Shown here one piece after another: positions 42,524 through 54,399 of a stretch of DNA of 64,000 nucleotides (position 1 is the stretch's first letter; each line of letters opens with the position of its first letter). Below the pieces are notes generated by a model that saw only the letters and a program-made list of their open reading frames with translations, had not been told where the DNA came from and did not search any database. Origin of the DNA: Patiria miniata (taxonomy: Eukaryota; Echinodermata; Asteroidea; Valvatida; Asterinidae); NCBI RefSeq assembly GCF_015706575.1, contig NW_024037056.1, positions 7,267,176 through 7,331,175 on the forward strand. Direction: 5' to 3'. The translations under genes and the position numbers were made by a program.

Positions 42524-44984
42524 ACATTTGCTTACAATAAATGCACATCATTGCTAAAGTACAGAGGTTGCATTAACCAATAAAAACACAATATTGCTCA
42601 GTAGATGACTAAAGCCACGCCCACTAACAGTGCTGGACAATTGGATTCTGATATTCTAGCATGAGTGACTTAGCACTAACAAATGTCAATACACAGTTCA
42701 CGTTGATGTATTTAAAACGTATAGCTGATAACGTGTCACAAGTGTTTGCTGAACTAATTTGTTCCCATAGGAAACAAAAGAAAGACAGCGCCCTCTATTG
42801 ACATAGCCAGAAACATATTGCACGTAATAAGTGCCGGCTATGATACTTTGTTCATGTTATATTTATGCTAGCTTTTTGTCATTGTTTTTCGTCGGGATGC
42901 CAAACATTCTTCATTTCAGTTTTGTGCAATTATAAATGATCAGGTTTTAGGTTCGCAGGTTATTTATTAGCTAGATAAAATCGATTAGTATGTTAAACCC
43001 TACAGCAGAATAGCTTTGTGAACTCTTATATCTCAGGAAAACATCTTTCAATTCTGCTCCCACAATATTTGTTTGGACCAAAACAGTAGTTGAAAAGAAA
43101 CTCGTCATCTTGTGAGGTTGTTTACAGAGCTTCCCCCTTTTTCAATATCAGTGAGGAGGAATTCAAAAAGAGAATATAGTTGATAAGTTAAAACTTCTGA
43201 TATATGTGTCGTTTAGAACTAAAATCCGATTGTTAAAAAGTGCGTGACTTCGTCAGAGTAAAGTACATTGTAAGTACAACACCAAGTTACTAAGAGTAAA
43301 TTCAGCTCGATCGATAGTGCTAAAACAAGTTTACAAAAATATATTGAAAGCAAGGTTTTATTTTGCATAAGACACGTCTTCAGAGATTGTGGAATAAGAG
43401 CCTAACTTTACCCACTTTCCATAATGTACCGTATTTTTGTCCAATCCAAATTAAATGGATGTGTTCAGAGCTAGATGTGTTATTTTCTTAATCGTTTTTT
43501 TTTCATTGATTGTGTTATTTGTTTCGATTAATGTAATATGTTTAATATTCCAATAGTGTCATTGATTGGGGAAGTTACCCTGCACTGGCAGAGGCAGGTT
43601 CACAGTATTTGTGTTAGGATCACTGTCTACAAACTGTTTCTGTATAACATCAAAGGTCTCATCGAGTTGACGTAAACATTATCTCTCATAGAATCAATTG
43701 AAGAATTCCTTACTGCATAAAAATGGTCCAAAGTAGTAGTTCTTTCGCAGCTTGAAAATAGGGGAATCTTCTCTCGTGAATATCTCGAGAAAAAAAAATT
43801 TCAAATCCCCATGCCCATCCCTAAAACGGTAAAGAATTTGGTGAACGAGTATATGCTTTTAAAACACGATTTGGTGGCCGAAAATGATTCAGTAATAATG
43901 TTCAATATATCTGCAAATTTGAAATCAAGTTGAGTTAAGTAACTGCGCTATACGCCTTTAATTATTATTTCCATATCATCTGACCACAGTCAAGCTTTGT
44001 TGGTATAATTTTTGCAGGAGATCAACATAAAATGTGACATTTATTACCACACGCAATGTTTTGAATCACGAATATAAGTGATTACATATTCTTTAGTGGT
44101 TTCGAGACTAAACAGTGCCTTATTAAAATTTCCTAATGTAAATACAAATTCCATTGTTTCGTTTTTTATCTGAACATTTTCCTTTAAATATAAATTACAC
44201 ACTACTACCACAGACGAGGTAATATGAATACATCATACACTGTTAAAATTTTGAGAAGATGTGCTCTGAAAAGCCAGCCCGTTCTTTTCAGACTTGCGCA
44301 TCTTCTCAAAAGAGATTCTTTATTAATGGTGTTACCGCAAACCACCCTTTTCAAAAGTTATTTACCACTAAACAAATTCAGAAAGAAATGGAATGTGTTT
44401 CGACACAATCAGTTACAACACTATCCAAAAAAACAACAACCACTTTACATCATTTTGAAGATCAGTTTTGAAAGCAGGATGACCAAAGTGGTGTGGTTCA
44501 AAATAGATCGACTCAAACACAACTTCAAAACGATAGCTATTGTCAACGTCAATTTCACACCATACTCATTCAAGAAGAGTAATACATAACAACAATTATT
44601 AAATGGCTATATAATGTACCGCTAAAACAAGCTTCACGTAGAGTGTACATTTTTACCAAATGTATTTCAAAACATGAACAATTACAGCAATATGTCAATC
44701 AAAGTTTACGTGTGACAGTACTTAGGCAAATAATGGACATCTAACTACAAATTACACAGCGATACAAATTGTGCGTTTTCAAAAGTCATTTTTAAGGTTC
44801 TTAAACAACTTTAACAAATACGTAAGTTAAATAATCAATAATACAACATCGTCAAAACAAAGTTATTTCACCTGTCAAATGAAACCAAGAAAATAACTTT
44901 CAAAATTAGTCCAAAATACAGTTTTCTTCTATCGCTTAAACAAACATTTATAAATACCTAAGACAGTTTACCCATTCCCATTGG
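42524..44984. other. No gene recognised
   Basis: AT-rich. A 121-codon plus-strand frame at 44224-44589 has no recognisable domain and unremarkable composition. Confidence 0.45.
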
Positions 44985-45260
44985 TCGAGAGCCCGTCACG
45001 AATCCGGTCTTAAACGGATACTATAGACATGGCTGGCTGATCTTAAACACTTTTCCAGTGTCACATGAAATTTGGACTCCAATGAAATTCAATGACTTTT
45101 ACCGTTTTATTGGTTGAATGTTCACAATCCTCATGTAGGCATTCGCAATACTACCAGTGAGTCAGTATTTCATAGTCCAAAATTCTCAACGCACTCACCA
45201 CAGCTGCATCTGCGCGTCAATCGCGCAGTACGCGCGATGACGCGCAGTTCTCCATACAAT
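44985..45260 (-). repeat. Dispersed repeat family R4, copy 2 (inverted)
   Basis: Begins CATTGGTCGAGAGCCCGTCA and ends with a CGCGCAGTACGCGCGATGAC-type block; it is the reverse complement of 31800-32100 with divergence. Confidence 0.7.
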
Positions 45261-45819
45261 TAAAAGGAGTTATTTACGTCTAACTCACGAGCTGGACACC
45301 CCATTATAGCTAGAGGGGTGTTTTGAAAAGCAGAAAGTAAAATGGTTGAACCGAATCGTTGGACATTTCAAATTTTGACTTGTTTTGACTTTTGGACAGT
45401 AAAAACAAATGATTTTTTTGTCCGAAAAGGCATTTATGTATAATTACCCTCGGCTTCGCCTTGGGTAATTGTCAGCATTCTAGCTCCAACCAGTCTTAAA
45501 CATAATGTTTAACACCTCCCAAGCACACATTTATTCCCTTATTTAATAAAAAAAAAAATGTACATTTTCGCATCATGTTTTTCTAAATATCAGAAATTAC
45601 GGCACTGTGTAAATTGAAACGTCATGGTATATAGGCAACAGTTCTAAAAGGAAAAAAAATGAGTGGTTTCAGGCAACACGCATATTGCATTGCATTTTGA
45701 ACTTCCGGAGAAAGAGAAAAAAAACAGCGCGTCAAAGAAATTTTGAGAGCTAAAAAGATTGTTTCCGTATACACAATTTAGTATTCTGAATACTTCCTGA
45801 AAATAAATTATAACTAAAG

Positions 45820-46225
45820 CCAAACGAATCTTCGTACTGCACTTTTTAGGGAGTAAGTTCCATATTCATACGAAGTCCGTGTAATGGCTCTCATACTTCC
45901 CAGGATGAATCAAAAAAGAAGCCGTTAAGGTTTGCACGGGAACAAATATTGTACCACCAACCACCTCTCTCATCCTCTGTGCAATCGAACTAATTTAGCT
46001 TCTCGTTATCTTTATCCTTTGTTGAAAACAAATTGACCGTTGTGTAAGAACAGAGAGTCACCGGCAGTACTTTTCTCATTGTAAGAGTGATATACCAAAC
46101 TGTAATTCTGTCCTGAAATTTGAAATTCTCCTCACTCGGCCCAGGCTGTGTTGCCACCACATTCCTCCAGATGGACTCTTAGATCCCAAGATCCATCAGA
46201 ATTACTTAAGGTGCGCAAGCTGTCG
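45820..46225 (-). pseudogene. Fibrinogen-related domain (FReD) relic
   Basis: Minus-strand translation gives LRTLSNSDGSWDLR, GNTAWAE, FQISGQN, STAGDSL and, at the end, KCSTKIRLA, all collinear with the intact FReD gene at 48433-49431. Stop codons and frame changes interrupt it (for example after AWAE). It covers only the C-terminal half of the fibrinogen domain. It is a decayed paralogue about 2.5 kb from the intact gene, on the same strand. Confidence 0.88.
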
Positions 46226-47470
46226 CATGACTCGTCTTAAACAACATTTAAAACATAACGTATTTGACCGATTTTGTGTTGTTAGTAACTTTTTGTAAGA
46301 ATACAATCCGTCGTTTTAATTTCACGATAACGGAGAAGTCAATTTCTTTTCAGACGGAGTGGTTCAAATCGTTTCAGTAATTATATACAATCTAATCTTC
46401 ATCCTCATTTTTTTCCAGGGAGTACAATAGGCACCTCCATGAATAAAGACCTCGATAGTCTCGCTGTTTTTTTTCCAGGATTAATAATAATGCATATTAT
46501 TTGTTTTGATACGTATGCAAATGAATATAGTCTCATGCCTGCCCGTGCTAAGCGCTTCACGTCAGCGTTTGTTTTTGTATGTGGTGTCTGGGGTAAACAC
46601 AGAATCAATTCGTCGCGCTGTGAGTAACGAAAACACGTAGTAATAGCGTTAAACGTGAAAATATGTAATGCACGTTAGAAATAACAAAACCAAGTACTTG
46701 TTATTAATCAATCACTTTGCTAAGTGCGCTATCGAATCAGGATACAGGAAGCAAATTCCCATCCCAAGGCTTACTATTGGAAACGAGGTTGAAAACGAAA
46801 TAAGCCTTAGGAAAGAGGTTGCATCTGCAGTTGTTCTGGCAAATATTACTATTGGAATTGACCAAGAGTGGCACAGGTGAAGGGCAAAAACCTAATTTGA
46901 TTTACATCACCCCGACGCAAAAATTCCATCTCATGAATAGTTGATGCGGTACCCGCTGCTATGTACATCTGATTCGAGCCGGCCAACCGATCCCGTTAGC
47001 TCGGTTGTCGAGCTGTTTCGTTACTATTTTGTTTAGCTGTTTTCAATCGAAAACAGGTTTTGGCTTCTTTAAGATTCTAAAACAATCATACTATTTTTTT
47101 TTTAATTCACAAAGCATGTTCATGTGGTTTAATCAAGTCACGGTTATATAGTACAAATTATTTCTATTCAATGTATGTTACGCTTCAATAAGGTAAGAGA
47201 TTGGAGATGATTTGAGATCGATTTGTTTATAGTTTCAAAATAAATTGGATCCTTCGATGTAAATAGCACGACCATGATTATACTTGTCTAAAAAGCACTG
47301 ATGTTATTTAAGAAAATTATTAGGTTTGTTTTTGTAAAACTGCATCTACAAGTCTCCATGTAATAAAATATGTTCAAGTCAGATTGGATAAGAATACATG
47401 CCTTTTCTGTTAAATGTGTTTTTCCATATGAAAGCGGGCGAGTGTTTGCGCACGCACAGCTCAGAATGTA
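46226..47470. other. No gene recognised
   Basis: A fragment at about 46960-47030 (CCGGCCAACCGATCCCGTTAGCTCG) matches the tRNA-SINE-associated repeat at about 58120. Otherwise AT-rich. Confidence 0.45.
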
Positions 47471-47478
47471 ACAAAGAT

Positions 47479-47724
47479 GCCCGTTCCTTCGTGAAAACGA
47501 AAATCTCAGTCGACAGGCACGATGGCGTCTCTTCGTGAAAACGCAAATGCAATTATCGAGATGCCTTCCCCTTGCATCATTAATGTAATTTAGAAATTAC
47601 TTACGTTTTGCTCACAGAAGCATGTCAAAAATGGTCAAGAACGATGTTTTAATTTAACGAGTAAAAACAAATCGAAACGGGAAAAAAATGTTATTTTTGA
47701 CATGCCCGTCCCTTCGTGAAAACG
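47479..47724 (-). repeat. CCTTCGTGAAAACG motif cluster 1
   Basis: Three copies of C(C/T)CTTCGTGAAAACG-type sequence occur at about 47484-47499, 47530-47543 and 47711-47724. The reverse complement (CGTTTTCACGAAGG) is clustered at 53675-54374. Confidence 0.75.
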
Positions 47725-48432
47725 ACGAAGAATAATGTTCAGACTGAACTATCGCGTGGGCAAAGAAGCTTTCTCAAATACTGACCCAATTGACCAAATT
47801 GAGTTAAGTTAATTTTTTTGAATAACGTTTACATCTAAGTGTATGTAGGAGTGCCAATAAAGGCATTTTCAAAAGTTGACGTTGTGTTGTTGTTTTTTTT
47901 TACACAGAACGACACGATTAATGTTTTTAGTTTACATTAACCCAAAAAGGGCCGAAGGCGGAATAAAAAAAAAATAATAATCGCAATCCGAGCTGTTTTG
48001 ACTTTTTAGCCTCGAGTCTTGCACATCTTTTGATACCAAAAACATAAAATTCGGACCACGGGTTGCCGCGCAGTGAAAAAAAAAATACGCGCCGTGAAAA
48101 CTGACTTTCCCATAATATACGTAGTGTACACAAAGCAGAAATACCACTCGTGCATATGAATAATTAATTAGCCATAATTCCAAAACCTGTGACCTATAGT
48201 CATGAAATTGCTTGGGTATAATGTTTATGGTAATTCTCTGCATGTACCGAGTTTCATATTTGTTCGTCACTCGATGGCAGAGATCTCCGGGGGGGATACC
48301 CCCCCCCCTCCCCCCGGCTGAGAGATGGTCAAAATAATCCTGCCCTTTTAGAGTTAACGGGTATTTTTATTTTTTTATTGGTTACTCAATTTAAATAAAA
48401 CATAAGTGGTCTGATTCCTTTCAGTAATTGAC

Positions 48433-49431
48433 TTACATTGCCAGTCGAATCTTCATACTACATTTTTGTAAGGAGTAAAAAAGACCCCTCCATGCAACCC
48501 AAATAATACCTCGGTAGTCTCCGGGTTGTTCACGGGACGAATGAAAATACACACTGTTCAAATTAGAATGATAACACGCCTTGTACCACCAAGCTCCGGC
48601 CATCCTCTCTGCGCAGTTCATATGTGAACGGTCATTGTCTGCGTCCTTTGTTGAAAATGGCCAGTGATTATGGTAAGTCAGAGAGTCTCCAGCCGTACTG
48701 TCCGCATTGAACGAACCAAAACTCAGAAGAAAATCCTGTCCAGAGATTTGAAAACCTCCGTACTCGGCCCAGGTTGTGTTGCCATCCCAGTCCTCTAAAT
48801 CGATTCGAAGATCCCAAGATCCAGTAGAATTACTCAAGGTGCGCAAGTTGTCGTTGCCGAGCCAAAACTCACCAGCCAACTCACCAAAGCCCACGCGGTA
48901 GTCAGCCCAGCCGCGGTAGAAGTCGACACTGCCATCCTGACGCCTCTGAATGACAAGCCAGCCTCCACCGTCGGTCTCCATGTCGCAGTACACCTTCAGA
49001 CCATCTGCAAATCCCGCGGGGAATATCGTATACATACCGGTCACACTGTAACCTGCCTTCAGTAAACTCCAGCAATCGCTGTACAAACCATCGAAGTACA
49101 CGCCCGCGTAGTCTACGACCAAGTTATTTGGGGCAGAGACTTTGGTTTCATTGTTCAATTCACACTTGCGATCTCTCTTGAAGTAATTGATTGATTTGCA
49201 AATCTGCCAAGAGTGGCACCGACTCACACAGCCGACAAGAGTACCAACTCTACCCGACCAAATTGTGGCATTTCTCAGTGTTCGATTTTCAGCAGCATTG
49301 AATTCCTGTGAGAGTGCATGACCACAAGCGGTTCCTTGGGATGCGGGCAAGATTGAAAATAAAGTATAAAACCACAGACCGGTGACAAGTACCTGTCTAC
49401 TTGAGTGACTCAAAGCCCGCACCTCCTCCAT
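48433..49431 (-). CDS. Secreted PAN/Apple plus fibrinogen C-terminal domain protein (FReD lectin)
   Basis: The internal start at 49431 is preferred (332 residues) because MEEVRALSHSSRQVLVTGLW leads into a hydrophobic signal peptide (FYTLFSILPASQG). The frame is open upstream to 49509. Residues about 35-115 form a PAN/Apple-like module with Cys at the expected positions (GCVSRCHSWQICKSINYF, CELNNET). Residues about 120-330 are a full fibrinogen domain: DCWSLLKAG, YCDMETDGGGWLVIQRRQDG, DFYRGWADYRVGFG, EFWLGNDNL, the calcium site DADND, then NCAERMAGAWWYKACYHSNL and KCSMKIR. It is intronless. FReD lectins bind acetylated or other glycans on microbes and cell surfaces in invertebrate innate immunity and development; that role is inferred from the family. 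A relic lies at 45820-46225. Confidence 0.93.
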   Translation of the reverse strand: MEEVRALSHSSRQVLVTGLWFYTLFSILPASQGTACGHALSQEFNAAENRTLRNATIWSGRVGTLVGCVSRCHSWQICKSINYFKRDRKCELNNETKVSAPNNLVVDYAGVYFDGLYSDCWSLLKAGYSVTGMYTIFPAGFADGLKVYCDMETDGGGWLVIQRRQDGSVDFYRGWADYRVGFGELAGEFWLGNDNLRTLSNSTGSWDLRIDLEDWDGNTTWAEYGGFQISGQDFLLSFGSFNADSTAGDSLTYHNHWPFSTKDADNDRSHMNCAERMAGAWWYKACYHSNLNSVYFHSSREQPGDYRGIIWVAWRGLFYSLQKCSMKIRLAM

Positions 49432-49519
49432 TGTTTCCGATAAGGCAAAGTGATAAAATTTCAACAAAGCAGATCGTGTAGGTCTATTTACACAGACAAC
49501 TGTTTCCACCGTACAATGC

Positions 49520-49960
49520 AGTTTTGATATCAGCCCCTACCGCACTGACAGTCACTGGTATTCCAAGCTTCTGGCTTGCTCGATTACTTCCAAACAGGTA
49601 AATTTGATTCAAGTCACAAGACCTATGAATTGCGACAATTGTTTGTACGCACGGGTAATAAACATGATGTATATTTCCAATTGTGACCAAACCTGTAGCT
49701 GCAGCTGTGGTTATCTTGTTGTATTGAGCAACTTGCATCTTCGATCACGTCACCATAGCAACGTCTATCTCAAAAGAAAAGGCTATTATGTCACACTCGT
49801 CCTCTCCAATTAATCATGCACAGTTTCACAGCGTTTATGTTTCTACATTCTTATACTCTGTGGGCTGGGGGGGGGGGGGGGTTCCCAGTGCAACCCCCCC
49901 CCCCCCCCCGAACCCACCTCCACTGATATTTTTTCGATCCTTGGCATGTCTCCAATACCT
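49520..49960 (+). repeat. Duplicated FReD upstream region, copy 1
   Basis: Segments GACAGTCACTGGTATTC, TCTCCAATTAATCATGCACA and GCACTC/GGCATGTCTCCAATAC-type blocks recur in the same order at 50822-51290. It ends in paired poly-G and poly-C runs (about 49866-49910). It overlaps the presumed promoter of the minus-strand FReD gene. Confidence 0.8.
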
Positions 49961-50821
49961 TTTTTTTTTCTAGAAAAGCATTGCTCCGTTTTAAAGGGAA
50001 TGTACAACATTTGCTTTTGCTGCAATTTTCAGAATTAAATAGATTTAGAGGATTAGAATGTTAAAGGAAATATTGTTAAACTGATTAGTTTCACGTTTTG
50101 AACTCGTGGATGCTGGAAACACCAAGAAAACCAATCATGTTCTTGCAGTCCGGATTTCCTTACCCCACTTAAGATGAAACGGAGCAATTTGTAGACTTTG
50201 GAGAATTGTAAGGTCAGAGAATCAGTCTGGCAGGCTTGTACCTCTTCACATGTGTGTAATCAATTGCAAAGAAAATGCGTAATAACTAAATATGAAAACT
50301 TAGGAGCAGTTTTTGAAAATGAGCCAGTTTTCTCCAACGCTGGTCGGCCGACCAGCGCTGGAAAAATACAATTTTTCTTGGAAATGTCAGCACACCAGGA
50401 GCCACGATTTTACAGGATGCTTTAGACTGTCATTCCCTAACAATCCAGTAAGGTATTTCGTGATAATTTGATCATTTTGGTTTTTTTATGTATGCAAATG
50501 TTGTATCTTCCCTTTAATTACCAAAAAAAGAGTCGCTTCTCTTCAGGAATTTGGCTAGAATACCTTTTAGATATTTTCACCAATGAGCTGACATAGCATT
50601 ACGACGCGTTTTGCTGTCTTGTTCTGACAATTCTAATGTCTGGTACAGAAAGTGAACATTCCAGCGTTCATTTACAACTTAACGCGCGATTGGCATTTGC
50701 TACAAACACTTGCTCACAAAGATTGTAACAACCGCAAAGTGATTACATTTGTATCAGAACAGATATGGAATAACGTGTATTAAAAAAAAAAAAAATGTTT
50801 CCACTGCATCAGGCAATTTTT

Positions 50822-51290
50822 TATTTGAACCCCGACCGTATTGACAGTCACTTGTATTCTACGCTTCTGGCCCGCTCGATTACTCCTCGTCTCCGAGCAG
50901 GTTTCCAAATCAAATAAACGTAATTCAAGTCACCAAAACATATTGATCGAGATTTTTGTTTTGACGTACGGTGATTTGCAATGGTGTAATGTTCCAATTG
51001 TGCTCATGTCTGTAGCTGCAGCGTGGTGTTCATGTTTTATCGACCAACTTGCATCTTCGATCAGGTCACCATAGCAATGCGTCGACAAACGATTACCTCA
51101 AAACAAAAGGCTATTGTGCCCACGCATTCTCTCCAATTAATCATGCACAGTTACACATCGTTTATGTTTCTTCATTCTTATACTCCGTGGGCTAAGGGAG
51201 GGGGGGGGGGGTCCCAGTGCACCCCTTCCAAGAACCCACTGCCACCGATATCTTTTTCGATTCTTGGCATGTCCCCAATACGAAAAAAAA
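50822..51290 (+). repeat. Duplicated FReD upstream region, copy 2
   Basis: Collinear with 49520-49960, including TTGACAGTCACTTGTATTC and CTCTCCAATTAATCATGCAC. The FReD coding sequence expected next to it was not found, so it is probably an orphan promoter from a lost or deleted paralogue. Confidence 0.8.
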
Positions 51291-52063
51291 TGTTAACAGT
51301 GAACATTTAGGGATGCACTCTCTCAGGATCCCACTTATTCGAACCGCCTCTGATTGAGCTTAGATGCATTTTCTTAGCATCAGGGATGGAAGGGTAAGAA
51401 ACATAATGCCTTAAACTAAGCAGACCTTGACCGATCTTAATCAAACCCAGCACAACCAATCTTTATGAAAAGCTCGTCTAAAGCTATCTCTGGTTAAATA
51501 TCTCGATGCTAAATGAACTACCCATGAAATACATCACGCCAAACGAATTGAAATTTTACAATTGAAAATTACGGTGATTCAATCCTTAAGTGCGGGAATC
51601 TTCACAACTACAATTTGCCAAATCTTAATCCTAGAATTGCGGGAATGAAATTGCAAACTCAAGACAAGTGCGAACAATTGTAGAACGTGCTGAATCCGAT
51701 TTGAACATTACAAACATGTTCACTCAATTGCTATGTTTGTGAACTCTCGACGAAGACTTAAATACACACCGTATTGTAACTGGGCTCGGAGCTAACACCA
51801 CATCCAAATCAAATGTTTCACCTGCAAACGTCTTTATAATAATTAGCTTCCACTAACCAATGTACGAAGTAACATCACTTTTACTGCAACACAACCAATG
51901 GGAGACTTTTTAAGTCACCGAGAGAGCTAGAGGGCGCCCCTTACCGGGTAAACCCCAGAATAAGAAGAAAAAATCATTGTCTATAGTTGTTTGTTTATTG
52001 CGTATCAACGACGGTTTTCGACTTGGCTTGCTGTAGAAACTCACTCGCTTGTCAAATAAAATC
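51291..52063. other. No gene recognised
   Basis: AT-rich with no supported feature. Confidence 0.4.
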
Positions 52064-52195
52064 ATGACGAATACTCCATGTAATGTGCCGCAGTGTTCAG
52101 TAAGAGGTGGACATGAATATCCAAAGGAAAGAAAGAGGTTTAATACTTGGCGAGTGGCCATACAACGGGTGAAAGATGACATAGGCACTTCATAA
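52064..52195 (+). CDS. Short THAP-like zinc-finger fragment
   Basis: A 43-residue frame beginning MTNTPCNVPQCSVRGGHEYP and followed by KERKRFNTWRVAIQRVK resembles the N-terminal half of a THAP DNA-binding finger: paired Cys spaced by four residues, an HxYP/HxFP-like element, and an invariant Trp followed by a basic helix. The second half (C-x-H) is absent; a stop codon follows, and 30 bp later there is a consensus donor TCAG|GTAAGT. It may be a decayed THAP exon or a P-element-type transposase relic. Confidence 0.4.
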   Translation: MTNTPCNVPQCSVRGGHEYPKERKRFNTWRVAIQRVKDDIGTS

Positions 52196-52529
52196 CATCA
52201 GACTATTAATAGTTTGGAAAGTCAGGTAAGTTACTTAAATGTGTCGATATGTAGGCCTTACTGGGCCTACCACACTTTAAATCAAGCATTTATAATCAAC
52301 TACTCTCAATTTTTGAGAGCCACATCGCTAATATTAATACATGACTTGGGTATTATGAACATACAAACAACCTGAAGTGGACTTACTTATTGCCAACTAT
52401 AGACAGCATTCACACCTCGTAGTAGAGTGGCATAGCCCCAATATTTCCAAGAATTGTGCACTTTGTGATAAAAGCATGACATTTCGCATGTTGGTTCTTC
52501 ATGACATGAAGAAATGTTCATGAGGGCAT

Positions 52530-52880
52530 TTCAAATTTGACCTCTGGTGAACTTTGAGAGTACACACTACTATAAATAACAATAATTCTTCAAAAATTCA
52601 CTGTCCTATATTACCCCAATCTACGCCATAGGTCGTCGTGCAATGAAAATCATGATCGGATTTGGGAACAATTCATATCTGACCTCTGATGACCTTTGAA
52701 AGTTCGGTGACCTTTGTAAACCTTATTTCTAGCCATCTGTGATATGAACTCTTTTAAAACCGAACTTTTAAACGATCCAAATTTAAATGGTACATGTAGG
52801 TGTCCACACTATGAAAAGAATGTTTATAGATATGACATCTCATATTTAACTTCTGGTGACCTTCCAAAAGATCATGACCA
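52530..52880 (+). repeat. Degenerate tandem repeat of about 145-165 bp (TTTGACCTCTGGTGACCTTT)
   Basis: Three related blocks start at about 52530 (TTTGACCTCTGGTGAACTTT), 52677 (TCTGACCTCTGATGACCTTT) and 52842 (TTTAACTTCTGGTGACCTTC). Intervening sequence shows weak similarity. The TGACCTCTGGTGACCTTTGA theme resembles repeats common in marine invertebrates. Confidence 0.6.
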
Positions 52881-53674
52881 AGCTATAGACCCAGCTATGC
52901 GCCCCGAGGTGGTAAAAACGGCATATCCCACATCACAACATTCAACGATTGTTTTGTTATATCTGAGAAATAAATTAAATCACTTTGAAGTAACCTTTTT
53001 TAAATGAAGGTTTTGATGTCCTGCCGGACATGCGACTGAGCGTTTGACGTTGCAGTTCTCATTGCGCAAAGCTAGGTGCCGCGGCAGGTTCCACATGGAC
53101 CTGTCTCAAGTCAAGTAAAAGTGGGGCAGTAGGGTGTCAAGTCATGGCGGCTTTATTTCTTTCCGTTGGCTTGTCATTTGTAGGCATAAACTTGGACTTT
53201 CTGGGGGTCGAGAAAAACATCGTCAATAGCGAATTATTGTAAAAGGAAAGCCAAGTTGAAATTAAAGTTTGACAACCCTTGGATTGTGATTCGTCGACAT
53301 TCTAACAGTTATTTTCGATCGATTTGTTGATCTTTTTGCGGGCGGCGAGAGTGCGATTGACGACACAAATGGCATGCACAGTCATACTAAGTAACTGCAG
53401 TCTATAAAATAAAAAAAATAAACAATGTCTCTTACCTTCCAGCATGTACGATAGAATGCGAATAAATCACAACTGGTTTCACACTCGATATTAAATAAAA
53501 CGAACAATTCACTTTTAGTTGTTGGGGAAAAAAAAACTATTGGAAATACATGCACTGATTGCATGCGATGGACGCAGACATTTTCCGTTGGTTAATTTGG
53601 GCTTGGAAACTGCTTCGCAGAATACGCGCACGCATGATTATCATGTTGAGGAAACACGCTCATTATTGCGTCAC

Positions 53675-54374
53675 CGTTTTCACGAAGGGGCGAATTTCAT
53701 GAAAATCGTCTGTTTTGGATTAAAAAAAAAAATGGTGAAAATGAATAAAGATATCAATATCTACAACCTGGTGAGGCTATACTTTCAAAACATTAATTAA
53801 AATCTTAATTAACCTAATTAAAGAATGGGCAAATTTGCCAAAAGTGCCGTTTTGCGTTTTCACGAAATAGCGAATTTCCGCACTCTATGGTATTAATCAA
53901 TTTTCAGTAAATAAATACATTGTAATACAATAGTTCGTATATCACAAAGGGGCGAATTCCATGCGCGTGCTTAAACGTTTTCAAGGCGCATGCGCAGTGG
54001 GGCAGAATCTGCGCGTACTGTACAAAACATGCATTGACTCAGACCGTAGAAGGGCGAAATCTGCGCGTAGTCACTTTAGCGTTTTCACGAAGGGGCGAAT
54101 TTGCTAATTGGTCTTTTTTTTCTTTTTCACGAACAGCCACTTCTCTTAATTAATTGATTCTGCAAAACTGATCACCTATTTGTATTAAAATTTGCAACAT
54201 TTAGGAAGATTAGAAGCTCTTCTTTCCTCAGATGCCTAAATCATGCATATGTTATGCATCTCTAAGTTTCAAATTGTCAAATGAAAATAAAAATACCAAC
54301 TTTAAACGCAATTTTCTCGAATGTTTGTTCAAACAGGGAAGTACTAAATTCGCCTCTTTGTGAAAACCGTGACG
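53675..54374 (+). repeat. CGTTTTCACGAAGG motif cluster 2
   Basis: Copies or partial copies of GCGTTTTCACGAAGGGGCGA occur at 53675-53697, 53854-53879 (AAATAG variant), 53942-53959 (right half only), 54079-54104 and 54121-54134 (left half). An opposite-strand copy is at about 54347-54374 (AATTCGCCTCTTTGTGAAAA). Neighbouring ATCTGCGCGTA blocks occur twice (about 54007 and 54057). No gene overlaps it convincingly. Confidence 0.75.
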
Positions 54375-54399
54375 ATGAATTTGATTGCACTGCTGCTGC

